From positions 1,618,359 to 1,682,358 of the forward strand of contig CM037832.1 in assembly GCA_021234535.1 (NCBI GenBank): a stretch of DNA of 64,000 nt, written 5' to 3'. The DNA is from Stichopus chloronotus. Its lineage: Eukaryota; Echinodermata; Holothuroidea; Aspidochirotida; Stichopodidae. The position numbers and the translations under genes were made by a program. Below are positions 23,226 through 34,958 of this stretch, one piece after another (the first letter of the stretch is position 1; each line of letters opens with the position of its first letter). The notes beneath the pieces are model-generated. The model made no database searches and was not told the DNA's origin. It saw nothing but the letters and a program-made list of their open reading frames with translations.

Positions 23226-25112
23226 ATAATAGATTATGGATAATAATTTTGGTTGACTCATTACCATTTGGAACACTAGGACGTTAGAAATGGAGGGGTG
23301 TCAAATGGACGGCAAAAGAAACTATAGTTTGGTTAATGATGCATCAACATAATTATTTTAATGTATTCGGTATTCCTCTCAGTTGACAACATGATGACGT
23401 ATAGGATTCCTGTTAGGTTCCAAGTGAAAAGCCCACTTGGAGATCCAGGGGGCAAAGACGCCGGAGGCACTCTGAACTTTCATCACTATGCGTGTAAAGT
23501 AAGTCTCAACAGGGTGGTGTAATATCACACCTCCCTTCTCTCAGGATGGATATATTTTGGTTCATAATTCATCGCCCAATGCAAAGATTTCAAATGATTG
23601 TATTATATTATGTTATTCGAATAAGTTGACAACAAACATGAAAACCTTAAGCCCCTGGTGAGGTCCAGGGGCAAAGCTTCTTTGGGTAGGGGGGACATCC
23701 CCCCCCCCCTTCCCGCCCCGAAATTCTGAGGTCTTAGTACATCTCTGGGTAAAAAATTAAGTCTCAGGGCTTCTGAAAGGACTTCTGTCAGGCCACTCTG
23801 CAACAGGTGAGTTGAGACAACTAGAGGGGACGGTTCTGACTGAGAAGAGGAAATTTGCCTACCCGCTTGGTGCCACCACGGTGTACATCCCGCAGAAATC
23901 AGAAAAGGGGCATTTGGTTTCCTGACAAAACAAAATGTGTCAAGTAGGGAATATTTTGTAGACTGGTTCCCCAGATGCTGGGTGTCAAACAAGTTTGTTT
24001 AAGAAACGATTTTGGCTATTTCTAATATAGTGAGCTATTCACTCATCTGAACCGTTAAAAAGAAGGTCCCCAATTGTTCTGAATCTTAACGTGCGCTCTC
24101 ACAGTCAGAATTTTCTTGGTTGATTCGATTGACGTCATTACATGACAGCCCAGATACATAGTCTGTATTGACCGAAAAAGTGTTACAAAAGTAAACACTA
24201 AAGCCAGGGACGGCATGAGGAATTTTGCTTGAAGGGCGCACTAGATTCAGCCTTTGTAAAGAAGTGTCGTCCATCTGAGTCTAAGGTAAAATATGGTGTT
24301 CTCAATATGGTGTAAGAGTTTCTATACCAAAACCCTGAGGAGGAGAGCAAAAGTGATTGTCTTCTATGAAATGTTAAAGGTACAAATACACGAAAGTTTC
24401 TTTAAAAGTAAATGGAAATTTTATTCTTTAAAATTTTGAGGGTACACCCGGGCACCCGTGGCATCCCCCTCTCCCAGATCCATCCATGATTATAGCTTAT
24501 GCGAATGTCAGTCTGTCAAACACCAACTAGGTCAAGGTAAGGTAATTAAAAGAAAACAAAAAATATCATAGTGTTCCCGGTTGTCTCTCGCCAAATGACC
24601 AACGGTTCTCAGTTGCCAAAAAAAAGACCAGTCTGTTTTACTTTTCCCTCTTCTCTTTAAAATTGGGTGTCCAACCGTTCATGTAAGATTTTCCAGTTTT
24701 AACTGTTTAACGGTAAACTAACAAAGTTAGTAATAAACAAGATGATGATGGTGAAGATGGCGGTGGATATACAAGAAATGGGGAGGAGATAACATGGGAG
24801 GCTTCTAGGGATAGAATAGGCCTTCGAGTCCACATTTAATTATTTACCATTTTGCTAGGAAGGAAAATTCACATTTGGCACGACTAAAAGCACTCGTGGA
24901 TTATCTTGGGTGGTAAATTTCACGCCATGTCTCATAGACCCGAAACAAGTACACAAGGTAAGGTAAATACTGACATAAGTAAGAGGATTGAAAGGAGCTC
25001 TGAGTAAGGTTTTTACTAAACAATGTCCCCCTATATCCTGGTAACGCTGGAAATGGCGACGTCATTAGAATGTAATAATGTATCCTACCGAAGTAAAGAA
25101 CGGTCACCTTAC
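23226..25112. other. Presumed intron 3' of the paired-domain exon
   Basis: Two diverged copies of a phrase like AAGCCC..TGG.GA.TCCAGGGG.CAAAG occur at about 23430 and 23650, hinting at a small tandem or dispersed repeat. The minus frame at 23603-23992 spans the second copy and a poly(C) run and is not credible as a gene. No homeodomain or other Pax exon was recognised. Confidence 0.4.
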
Positions 25113-25688
25113 CTATTTTGTGGTCTGCATCTACTTCGTCACCGCCGTGGAATCTTTTTAAGCCTTTATCTTTGACGTCATCTTTGCGCAGCAAATCTTC
25201 CACGGCGAATGACGTCTTTGTCTTTTTCGTCGTGATTTCGACCAGTTGTTTCGACTTGAGGATCGTTTCTTCGTGCAGTCGGTTTTCCATTTCTGACGGA
25301 ACTGGATTGCAATTACGTAATATCCGGTTGATGGAACTGACGCTCGGTAGATTATCGTGCGCGCATATTCCTTCCACCAGCAAGCGGTCACGGATCTCCC
25401 ACGCGAACATTGACGAATTCTGAAGTTTGTACTGAGCGATTTTGGAGACGACCTCAGGGGTCGACACTCGCGGTTTACTCCCTCCGATGGCTCCGGGGAG
25501 GATCGATCCCGTCTCCGCATATCTGCTCAGTATCTTGCTCACGCACCCGTGTGAAACCAGCAACTGTCGCGAAATGTCGCAAGGACGTAGTCCAAGATGC
25601 GCTAGCTCAAGAATCTTTTGCCTGACGTGAACGGGGAGAGGGCGGCCGTTAGCGAAAACGCCTCCCAACTGGTTAATACCACCTTGTC
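25113..25688 (-). CDS. Pax-family paired-domain exon (partial gene)
   Basis: A 576-nt internal exon of a paired-box transcription factor, expected to bind DNA in the nucleus. The acceptor (TTTTACAG) and donor (AG then GTAAGG) are strong. It enters after one codon base, so translation begins (G)[18 protein letters not shown], the standard start of the paired domain, and the domain runs unbroken to about [10 protein letters not shown], roughly 126 residues. Recognition-helix residues are Gln42, Leu44 and His47 ([14 protein letters not shown]), unlike the Ile/Gln/Asn of Pax4/6 and closest by recall to Poxn-type domains, while the linker [18 protein letters not shown] looks Pax4/6-like. After the domain a charged stretch holds FAVEDLLRK, an Eh1/octapeptide-like motif. 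The exon ends in phase 1. No homeodomain exon is visible. The family is secure; the subfamily is not. Confidence 0.95.
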
Positions 25689-27429
25689 CTGTAAAATCGG
25701 AAAAGCAACAGGTGGGATATGAGGAGGAATGTGAAATATGCGTACCAATTGCACATCAAAATAAAACGTGAAGCAAGTTAGTTGGTGTGATTAAAGTTGC
25801 TTAAAATAAGAAACACATTCTCGTAACAAATTGATTTTAAAAAATGACAGAGAATATTATGTTATTGTCCATCTCGAAATCGACCAGCCAATGACGCCTC
25901 TTGTTATATCGTTCTGAACCATTTATTCCTTTTAAAAATCGGTTGTAAATAGAGGTGGTCTCTAAAAACTCCTGCTAGAAGTTTCAAGATTTATTTTCTG
26001 GTGTCAATAAACTTATTTCAATAAGACTCACTCTGATAATGAACTGCGTATCTAGGGTATCCAGAAATTTGGGGACCACCCCCGAACCCTAGACCAAAGC
26101 CGTGTTACGTAGAAAGTGTTGTTAATCTTCTGTCTGGTGTAAACACAAATGCCGATGACAGTTGCGTATTTTGGATGAAGATGTATGCCCTATTTGTTGG
26201 TATGTTTATGAGATTTTTTATCAAACTTTAAGTCTTTTTAGCATCGAATAAAAGTAGCACCAAATGGTTAATTTCCTATTTGTATCCTCCATCGGTAACT
26301 TGTCCCTCAGTTGATTTTTCAGTCCTTACCCTGTTACAAACTCTTGTGGCACATGATCCACTCGTTTGTTAGATACGTTATCTATTAATGTTAATTGATT
26401 GTCTGGCTATACAATTGGCCAGGAAAAGGGAATCGAAGAATCTGGGCCATAGATTCAATTCTTGTCTGCTCGTTACGTGAGCATCGAACAGAAGGTGTCA
26501 GGGAGTGGACAACGTCCAACTTTGACAACAATTGCATTGTGGTTTAACACAAGCTTCGTCTGTTTTCATGTGGCCCCTAGCCATGTTAGATTCTTGATGG
26601 AAGAAGGGGCAAAAACAAAAACAAAAATAGAAGGGGGGTACACCGATATATGTGACAAAATGGTGACAATTCTTTTCAACCCTCAAAATTCAGAGTGGGC
26701 GCAGCATTTTCTAGGGAGCTTCGCCTGCTTGCCCCCCTTTCCCTTCCCTCATGCTGTACTCAACGGATCTGGAGCTTACTTATGTAAATTGAGTGTATAT
26801 CCAATTTGTTTGTAACCTTGTGTCAGTAGAAAGAAGTTTTGGAACCTCAGTTCGATTACAACGTGAAGAGACTTTGAGGAAATGGATGCATCAATTACAA
26901 CGAGTGATTGAACATACGATACTCCGATACTCAAAGAATTAACGTCAATCTCGTGAACGTAACGACACTTGTTTGAGCTGATCATGAGTAAGCTATTTAT
27001 TCGTAAATGCCAATACATTAGTTTAGACATGTACAGTGTTTGGAAGTTCCAAACTATAGAACGTGTAAGTTTATCAGTCTTCAGAGAAACAGAGTCTCTT
27101 CACGATCCAAGTGAATGTGACGCCTCCTTTACGATTTGCAATATTTTTATCACTATAAAAAAAAAGCGACAAAAAAATGCAAACTGTATTGAAGAAATAT
27201 TTTGTTAAAAGATGTACCTTTTCTTCGTTCTTCGTTTGCTTTAATTACGGAATATAAGGATCTTAAAGAATTGGGGCTCTATATGATTCAAATGATCATG
27301 GTTTTCAAGAGGGATTCGCAACCACAAACAAACGATTAAAAGTAAATTAAAGTGTTCTCTTTTTTTCATTTTGTATGCTATTGTCACATTGCAACAAAAC
27401 TTTATTGCCATTAGATATGAATTTACTTA
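25689..27429. other. Presumed intron upstream of the paired-domain exon
   Basis: The paired-domain exon needs at least one 5' exon carrying the initiator Met and ending in phase 1; none could be identified with confidence. A donor-like site at about 26325-26330 was examined and has an in-frame stop before it. The frames at 26462-27208 have no recognisable domain. Confidence 0.4.
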
Positions 27430-27570
27430 AGTGAGGGGGAGGATGGGAAAGGCGAGGGGGGGGGGGTTGGAGAGGGTGAGAGGATGGAGAGGGTGAGAGG
27501 ATGGAGAGGGTTGGGAATGTTAGAAGGGTGAGGTTTTTAGGGAGGTTGGGAGGGTGGAGAGGGTAGGCAG
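27430..27570. repeat. G-rich minisatellite, ~17-bp unit
   Basis: GGATGGAGAGGGTGAGA and close variants repeat about three times after a run of ten or more G, followed by further GGG-containing variants. Many closely spaced GGG runs give quadruplex-forming potential on the plus strand; this is inference. Confidence 0.8.
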
Positions 27571-29159
27571 GAGATAAGCAGCAAGAGATGAGATCAAGTT
27601 GATTTGAGCTGACTTTGTAAAGGTAGATTTTGAAGTCGGGTATGTTTTTACTTTTTTTCTTAGTAAGGTGCGTCTCCCTTTGGTTTACCTTTTGCCATTC
27701 TTCGATGTGCTTACAGTGTTTTCTCTCACAGTTTTTGGTTTCTAATTTTCTTAGTGTATGGGGGGGGGGAGGGTGAAACTTGTAGAAAAGTCTCTCGGAA
27801 GTTTTTTTTTTCCCTAGCTTTACATCCCTCTACAGTACTTCACAACTGCTCTTATTATATTGATTTAGGCTGGAACAAATAAACTTTCGAAGAAAAACAA
27901 ATAACTGAAACGAAGCGAGGCTTTACCACCGAAGAGCAACAACTTCTGAAGTAAATTAACAAAATTGGAGGTATGTACCCACAAAGTCACTAATTATCCG
28001 TTTCCCTAGAACTCAATCAGGTGTCAACATTTTATTATTCAATTAAAGCAAATGACGATTATAAACCGATATCGAAGAAAGGAGTAATGTAATTCATTGT
28101 AGCGTGCTCAACTTAGGGGTGTTGGGGGAGGACTGGGGCAAATCCCCACTTAAGCAGTTAGTCTGGGGAATTTGGCCAATAGGGTGAATTCATGTAATCG
28201 GGGTTTAAACCATCTAGCTTTCAAAAGGTACAATTTGTGAAAATGGAACACATCCTAAAAGTCTACATAATCAAAACTACAGTTTACCGATTGCACCATC
28301 AAGTGGCATCCATGAGTATTTACCCTTGACATCTTGGGCCCCTGACGACCGGGAGAATCAGGTTACCCCACAAAATCCCCCCCCCCCCATCCCCTTTCCT
28401 CACATCCTCTGAAATCTGCTGCACGTCACTGAGTTAAGTAATCAAATAAACACTGGCTATAGTGATTAAGCTAATATACGTTCTTAAGATACACGTAAAT
28501 TACACGCGTGAGAAGTGAGTCCAACTTGGAACTTGGGGTGGACCTTCCACCTCATAAAGTGAGGTTGAAGTTCTTCGTCGTAGTTAGCTTATAAAAGCCA
28601 AAAACTCATCTGAGTTATACAAAGTCATCTGATACGACCTGGTAAAATATTTTGCCAGAGACTTTGTTTTTTGGATAACATGATGTGATTGTCACTGTGA
28701 CAGACAATTTTAAACCGGAGCAACCGGTCAAAATATCGGGGAGATTGCCCATCAGCATCGGGGACGCCTATCGGTAGAGGAGCGATTTGCTCTCAGACGG
28801 CCGAATAGGCTACGAAGTTTAGTCTCAAATTAATAATGTCTTTGTGTAAATGTACAATAATACAAAAGGAACCACAAACAAAAACAAACAAACAAACAAA
28901 AAACACTGAGAAAGAAGTCCAAACTTAAGTGAAGCCACTGGTACACAGAAATATGAAAAACGTAAGGCACAAGGGGGTTATGACAAGGAACGTCCCGAAA
29001 GGAGGTGGGTGGCAGGGGAGACGACTGCTCCTGTTGAACATAAAGGTGTCTCTTCTGGGCAAAGGCTATTTGGAAATGTGAGCAGCGATGAACAACCTTC
29101 AATGACATTATACAGAAAGACTTTCCACAACTTTCGCATAGCAGGTATAACTTGTTTAC
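27571..29159. other. Intergenic or intronic; no gene recognised
   Basis: Poly(G) near 27761, poly(C) at about 28377-28388, and a short (CAAA)n run at 28873-28900. The minus frame 28830-29162 reads through the CAAA run and is not supported as a gene. Confidence 0.35.
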
Positions 29160-30010
29160 CAACTAACGAAAATATTTAATGCATTCAGATAATTAATTAG
29201 CATATTCTCAGCTTCCCCGATGACAAAATGTCACGTCGCTCCGTGGATGCGATGAACCCATATGTATTCATGTGTTTGAATTTAATTACCAATGATTGTG
29301 AGTCAAAGTGACTTCACATAAGTTTGGATTCTCAGCTTGAACGATTTCTGAATCTAACGAGTCACTATGGAGAGCAGCAGAAAATATCTGATTATGTCTT
29401 AATTTTATTCAAAAATAAGAAAAGACAATAAATGTATATTTACCTTTATGTGACATCATTAATGAGTTAATCCCCAACAGAGGCTCTCCTTCTTTCGACG
29501 TAAAAGAAAAATGTTAAAACAAATAACAAAAAGTTGATAAAACGCGAGTATAGAAAATAGAACAGAGTGTATACACTGTTTCAAGTGTTTGGGGGGACAA
29601 TTCACCATTAGAGAGACAGGTGTTCCCACAGACACATACCCTGGATTGCCACCGAACAGTCCTACTCTGATAGTGTTTTAGAAAATCGGCAACTTGGATC
29701 TACTTCAACCAATGATCATCCCTTTATACAAGTGTACCTGTCTTCGATCCACCCCAAACCGCGGACACCTCAAATTAGACTTCTTTTCCCCGTTTCGGGC
29801 TTTGTCTAGCTATTCCCGAGGCCCTTAACCCTATAGAGTTCGTTAGTTTAACCCAAGTGTAACAAATCTAATGTCCTCTAGATGGGGTGACACAATAGCG
29901 GTGCATCTATTGTGACTTCGCACCCCTTGTAATGCCCATTATTATCCGTTGTGTTTAGAGTTCTGGTCACTCTATGTGTCAGAGAAAAGACCTCTTAAGC
30001 GTTTTCGTTC
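29160..30010. promoter_or_regulatory. Candidate non-coding regulatory block
   Basis: Non-repetitive sequence with TAATTAATTAGC (about 29191), an AACCGCGG Runx-like site (about 29757) next to CAAATTAG, and several other TAAT cores. It lies 3.5-4.3 kb on the 5' side of the paired-domain exon. No coding exon is recognised. The call is inference from texture and position only. Confidence 0.2.
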
Positions 30011-31129
30011 AGCCATGCTGAGGTAACTTTTTCTGTCATCATAAATACCCAATAGCTGCTTATTGGTCAATTGGAAAGAGACGTTTTTTCTTCTTCTTCT
30101 TTGCTTTTCTTCACATCGAATCCAGAAAGAAACTTTCTCTTTTATTTATTTATTTGTAATTCCCATCGAATAAATAACTTTTTTCAAAAGCTTTCAGTTT
30201 GTAATAATTGACTTAATCTGGAAGTGATCGACACAATGATCTGTGTTCTCAAGCCACTTAACTTTAATTCTATTTTGTCTTTCTCTTTCCTTCTTCCTTA
30301 TAAATTATTTCTTTTCATTTAAATTGACTGAGAAAGCCCAATATACACGCACCTCTTTGATATGCCGGAGATCCTGTTAAAATAATTCTCGTCTAACATC
30401 ATGCATGAGCTACCTGTACTTACACATCTGGAATGGGTCCAGGGTTTCTTCTTAATAGGGTGCACTTTTGGTGGCGATGGCTACGATAATCGTAGAGCGC
30501 AAAGCCAGAGAAAAACATCTCGGTATATTTGGCATACAGACATAAGGAGACCTAAGCTTAAAGTGACTTTGTCGATTGTGCCATAAAATGATAACCACTT
30601 TGACAACGTTGTACGTTCTTTGCATGGGACGTTATGACTTCGTCCACGTTTGTCCATGCACTTGCAATCTCTTATCTGATGTCATCTGACGGTATTTGTG
30701 CATTCCGGCTTTCACTTTTTGGTCTAAGCCTTACTTCGATTCTTGCGAATAAACTCAATGACTGTAAAATAAGTTACAGGTAGGCTGTGTGCTGGGTAGA
30801 ACAGTTAGTTTCGATTACAAACTTACAACATAAAGGTTCAGACCTCCACTTTCACTCTTTTTCCTGCTGCAATATGAACAAAATTATTGTTTGCACATGT
30901 ATCTAATCACGCGTTTTTTTTTTTCTTTGATATAATTTACCCTCAATTCCGCAATTTAAAAAGCGGCGAAATATTTTTCATTATTTCCATGTGGTATTGC
31001 TTTGGAAGGTAGAAAAGTTAGTCACTGTAGAAATGCCACAATACTATTGTATTTTAGCCGTTCTTCTCAGGGTTTTATATCTGTCAACTCCAAAGTTGGT
31101 TTGCATGTTGTCCATTGACAGTAGATGAT
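30011..31129. other. Intergenic; no gene recognised
   Basis: AT-rich sequence. The 61-codon frame at 30401-30586 has no recognisable domain. Confidence 0.35.
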
Positions 31130-32460
31130 ACTTACTGTTTTCGTGGAGGTCAAAGGTTATTTAAGGTCAACGGAAACTAGAGGAGTGTAGATCGTTGTGA
31201 CATATATCCTACGTACATTTTGCACGTTCGTCCTCCAAATTGGGTATAAGTATATGGTATCTCCTTAACAGATTTGTGGTAAAATTCGGCCAGAAATTTC
31301 CCAGGAGAGAGAAAAAAACCGTCATTTTTTATTGTTTTTATGTTGACGTCCCATAGCTAGTATTCATGAGCAGTTGCCTTATGCCTCTCCCTACCTTGAA
31401 TAAAGAATGTCGTTTGGTCAAAGGTCATCCATGTTTACCTGTAAATCTACGCGTCAAACTATTTCTCAGAGACCGCGTGTGCAGTTAAGGTGTTCCATGT
31501 ATCCACAGGGAGAGTCGATCTGGGAGCCGTTCAAATGTGCTTCTTTGAAGGGCGTCGTATAACGTGCGTGATACAGTTGTTTTGCACAAATGGTGAACAT
31601 GTCAAATCCTTATTCTGCGTACGACTCTGAAACATACTTAGCCGAGAGACTGTACTACCAATGCATGGGAATAACCACGTGACCAGACATGAACACTCAT
31701 ACACGTCACCATAGACTGGAATACTTTGTCACATTGCATGGAAAAGTAATAAATTGCATTGATAGAATGTACTTCCAGCACTGAACACGACCTTTGAACT
31801 TTAAGCTCTTATCTTAGGTTTTTATGGAAGAGTCAACTGTTGACCATGGGATATCTATCTACCAACTTAGACCTTCATTTGACATCTCGGTCTGGGGCAA
31901 AATCCTGGAGGCAATTCAAATTTGACCTCAAGTTGACCTCTGACCACCTTGATCGTTAACCTTAAGACATATATAAACATGATTTCTAGATAAAATCTTT
32001 CATACTGGAGATATATTTGAAGTTTTTATTTTTAAAAATAGCCATTTTGGATTAAGAAATACAGATATAAGATTGTCATTAGTTTGACCTCTGACCTTAC
32101 ATTTTGATGGGAGACACAACCCTCATTGACACTGTGGTCTAGAAGGAGATGTGAACCCAAACTTAGTCAAATTTGACCTTTGTTTTTGACCTCAGAATAC
32201 ATGTAAACATGCACGACTTTAAGATAAAGTCTGGTATATAGCCGGTTATATATGTTAACGTTTTATGATTTTTCTTTCAAATGAGCTGAGATTAAGAAAT
32301 ACAGTTGAAATGTGATTTTCACAAAATAAACCTTTGACCCCTGACCTTTGACCATAGATTTTGACTGGAGACCAGAGAAATATACTAGAGAACTTCAGAC
32401 CATGCATGAGCCACCTCCTACCAAATTTGACCTTCATCAGCAGTTTCATGTTTGAACCCA
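31130..32460. repeat. Degenerate repeat rich in TGACCT half-sites
   Basis: Related segments (clearest at 31900-32110, 32110-32300 and 32300-32450) share the order TTTGACCT..TGACCT, ACATRTAAACATG, AGATAAARTCT, ATTAAGAAATACAG. AGGTCA/TGACCT half-sites occur throughout, including TGGTCAAAGGTCA at 31415-31427 and three half-sites in DR1 spacing at 32335-32354. The minus frame 32255-32461 is carried by the repeat. DR1 is the arrangement bound by HNF4, RXR and COUP-type receptors; binding here is not shown. Confidence 0.7.
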
Positions 32461-33087
32461 TCCTATCGCACGAGCGACAGCGGCGGCGTAGTGTACCATT
32501 CCGGGGAAGGGGCTGGGGAAGTTAAGTCTCAAGAGGGCTTATTATCACTTACATATTAGCTGGCATGTAAGTAATGGGGATTTGACGAATAGGAACATAG
32601 GCATCGCGAGAAAGAGTGTGACCCAGAGAAGAGACATTGATATTCACCACAACATAATGAAATGTAATGGGCCAATAACAATGTTTGAAACCCGACGCTT
32701 TTGCTCTTGCAGTGCCATTCAAACCGCTTCTGAGGGACGGTGCCTATTCCCAGGACAAGATTTTCATCCTGCTGCTGCAGGGGTCTGCAAGATCTAATGC
32801 TTACATTAGACAATTGGAAATTTGAGATTTTCAACTGTTTGATGATCAGAATGAGTGTCCCTCATTATCAAACAATATGTGGTCTATCCATCGGGGACAT
32901 AATCTATGACATCGATTAGCTAATAAACACCTTACAGCTGACGTCACAGTGATGCAGTGAAGGATTTAACACATGCAACGTTGCACCTCTGCCATTCGAT
33001 GTACACGTGGCCATAGATTTGTACATTATCTGGATTTGGTAAGTTGTGCGTCTTTGTGCAGCCACCGAAGACTAGTTTTTGGTGTCT
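32461..33087. other. Intergenic; no gene recognised
   Basis: Opposed open frames at 32556-32834 have no recognisable domain. A perfect TGACGTCA lies at 32939-32946. Confidence 0.35.
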
Positions 33088-33489
33088 CAACATGGCCGAC
33101 ATGGAACGCCAAAAGGTAAAAATGAATCATGACTTCCTGGATTAGATGTCATGATTACAACATCAATACACAAATAGTACTCTTTCCTTTGGGAACTAAA
33201 GTCATTTGCTATGACATTGCACTTTTACTTTTCAAAGGCTTTTGATTATGTTCGACAAACCTTTCAACTTACTTTGCCACATTCTCGACAGATAAGTGTG
33301 GTATAGTGGCGTAGATGGCTCTCCTAGGTTAACTAAGTCTGCCTCTTCAGCCCTCGAACTGCAGGTGAAAACTAGTAGATCCAAAGGAAAGGATACTCTT
33401 TGTGCACTACATTGATGTTATAACCATGACATTTTATCCAGGAAATCACGATTCGTTTTGCCTTTTGGCGTTCCATGTCGGCCATGTTG
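33088..33489. mobile_element. 402-bp foldback element with ~110-bp arms
   Basis: The left end CAACATGGCCGACATGGAAC and right end GTTCCATGTCGGCCATGTTG are exact reverse complements; similarity continues inward through CGCCAAAAGG, TTTCCTGGAT, GTCATG, AACATCAAT and TTTCCTTTGG. The centre (about 33205-33375) is unpaired. No target duplication could be identified and no frame is present, so the superfamily is unknown. Confidence 0.85.
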
Positions 33490-34830
33490 CAAAACGCAAA
33501 CACAAGCTTCCGTTGACTTCACTGGAGACAGCCTAATTAGTGTTGACAGATCTGCGACACGTGTCTAGGGTAGCCATATGTACTACCGTATTCGCTTGTT
33601 TGCCCCAGGGAGGTGACCCTTGATCGTTGATGTGACGCCAGTGCGGGGGGGGGGGTTGCTTATCACCTGTAAAGATAGCCAAGCGCTTCATTCATGTCAA
33701 AATCCAGAAAGTGACCTATCCAAGTTCAATCTTATAGATGTGTATGTCTAACCAGATCTTGACGTGTCACACCTCCATGTGATCATGGCGAGGAAGAAAA
33801 CACAATATGTTAATATGCCTATAGACACGTCATATATTTCCCCTTGTTTATGCACCACTGTACACATAGACGTAACACAGACACGACAGACGGGAGTATA
33901 AACCGTGAATGAATCTATTTTTTACGTTGATCATGAATATCAAATCAGTGATTGGTTGAATTCGGAATAGTGGTTCCATATGATTTATATCAAAGAAGTC
34001 GATTGGCAGACGGACGTATGCTTGAGAATTAAGTATATAGTTTGATTACTCAGTAAGTAACATTCGTTTGTGCATGGGGAAAGGCAAGTGATTGTCTTAC
34101 TTCGATAGCTTGTGCCAGCCAGTGCAAACTGCGTGGACACGGGGAAATGGAAATGAAATAAAGAGTTCCAACGCAATATGTGACAGATGTTGCTATATCA
34201 TGCAAGACAAGCTATGACACCCTGTCAAATTCTTTCGGATACTAGGGTGAACTTATCTTGACAACATTGCACGCCAACTGGAGGACTGCGTATATAGACG
34301 TCGCACAGAGTCGCACACCAACCATTTAACAATGTGCATACGGAAAAGTTACAGTCGAAAAAAGGGTCTAAATCGAATCACGGGAATTGCTTTTTCGTCA
34401 TGCTTTAAGATTCCATCACTACTTTTTTTACATCCACCCTGAACAGTACCAATTAAATTACAGATGATGTAAAAATTAGGACCACTGGTGGACATTGGGA
34501 TCGTTTTAGAAAAACGAAGGTGCCGCGGTGATATTTTGCTCTTATGTTCTTCTCTTCTGTTACGTTATGTTCTTTTTTCTTTCTTTTCTTTTGTGCGACG
34601 CAGTATGCAAGACGAAAGCCTGATGAGCTGTGAGGAAGAAGGATATTAAGAAGGCATTGCTACTGAAAACATAAAAAAAAAAAAACCGAAGCGGGAGGTT
34701 TCTTTTCCTGGCATTCAATCTTTACATGAACATCACTGTTACTTATGCAAGTAACGGGTTCAGCAGCCATATTATGTTATTGCGAATTTTGCAATTGACG
34801 ATCGTCACGTTACTTTGCCTTTGTTCATAT
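33490..34830. other. Intergenic; no gene recognised
   Basis: Poly(G) run near 33644-33655. No exon recognised. Confidence 0.35.
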
Positions 34831-34958
34831 GTTTGTTTGTTTGTTTGTTTGTTTGTTTGTTTGTTTGTTTGTTTGTTTGTTTGTTTGTTTGTTTGTTTGT
34901 TTGTTTGTTTGTTTGTTTGTTTGTTTGTTTGTTTGTTTGTTTGTTTGTTTGTTTGTTT
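34831..34958. repeat. Perfect (GTTT)n microsatellite, 32 units
   Basis: 128 bases of uninterrupted GTTT, followed by TAGGAGGGGGGGAT. Open frames on both strands through it translate to poly-Leu-Phe-Val-Cys or poly-Lys-Gln-Thr-Asn and are artefacts. Confidence 0.98.

Noticed and set aside
23603..23992. 129-codon minus-strand frame near the paired-domain exon
   Set aside because: Spans a poly(C) run and a repeated GGTCCAGGGGCAAAG phrase; no homeodomain or transactivation-like features that would tie it to the Pax gene.
26325..26360. Possible first exon of the Pax gene ending at a GTAAGG donor
   Set aside because: In the phase required by the paired-domain exon there is an in-frame TAA just before the donor.
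28741..28810. tRNA-like or small structured RNA
   Set aside because: No recognisable B-box-like GGTTCRANNCC and no cloverleaf could be drawn.
32255..32461. 68-codon minus-strand frame
   Set aside because: Lies wholly inside the TGACCT-rich degenerate repeat.
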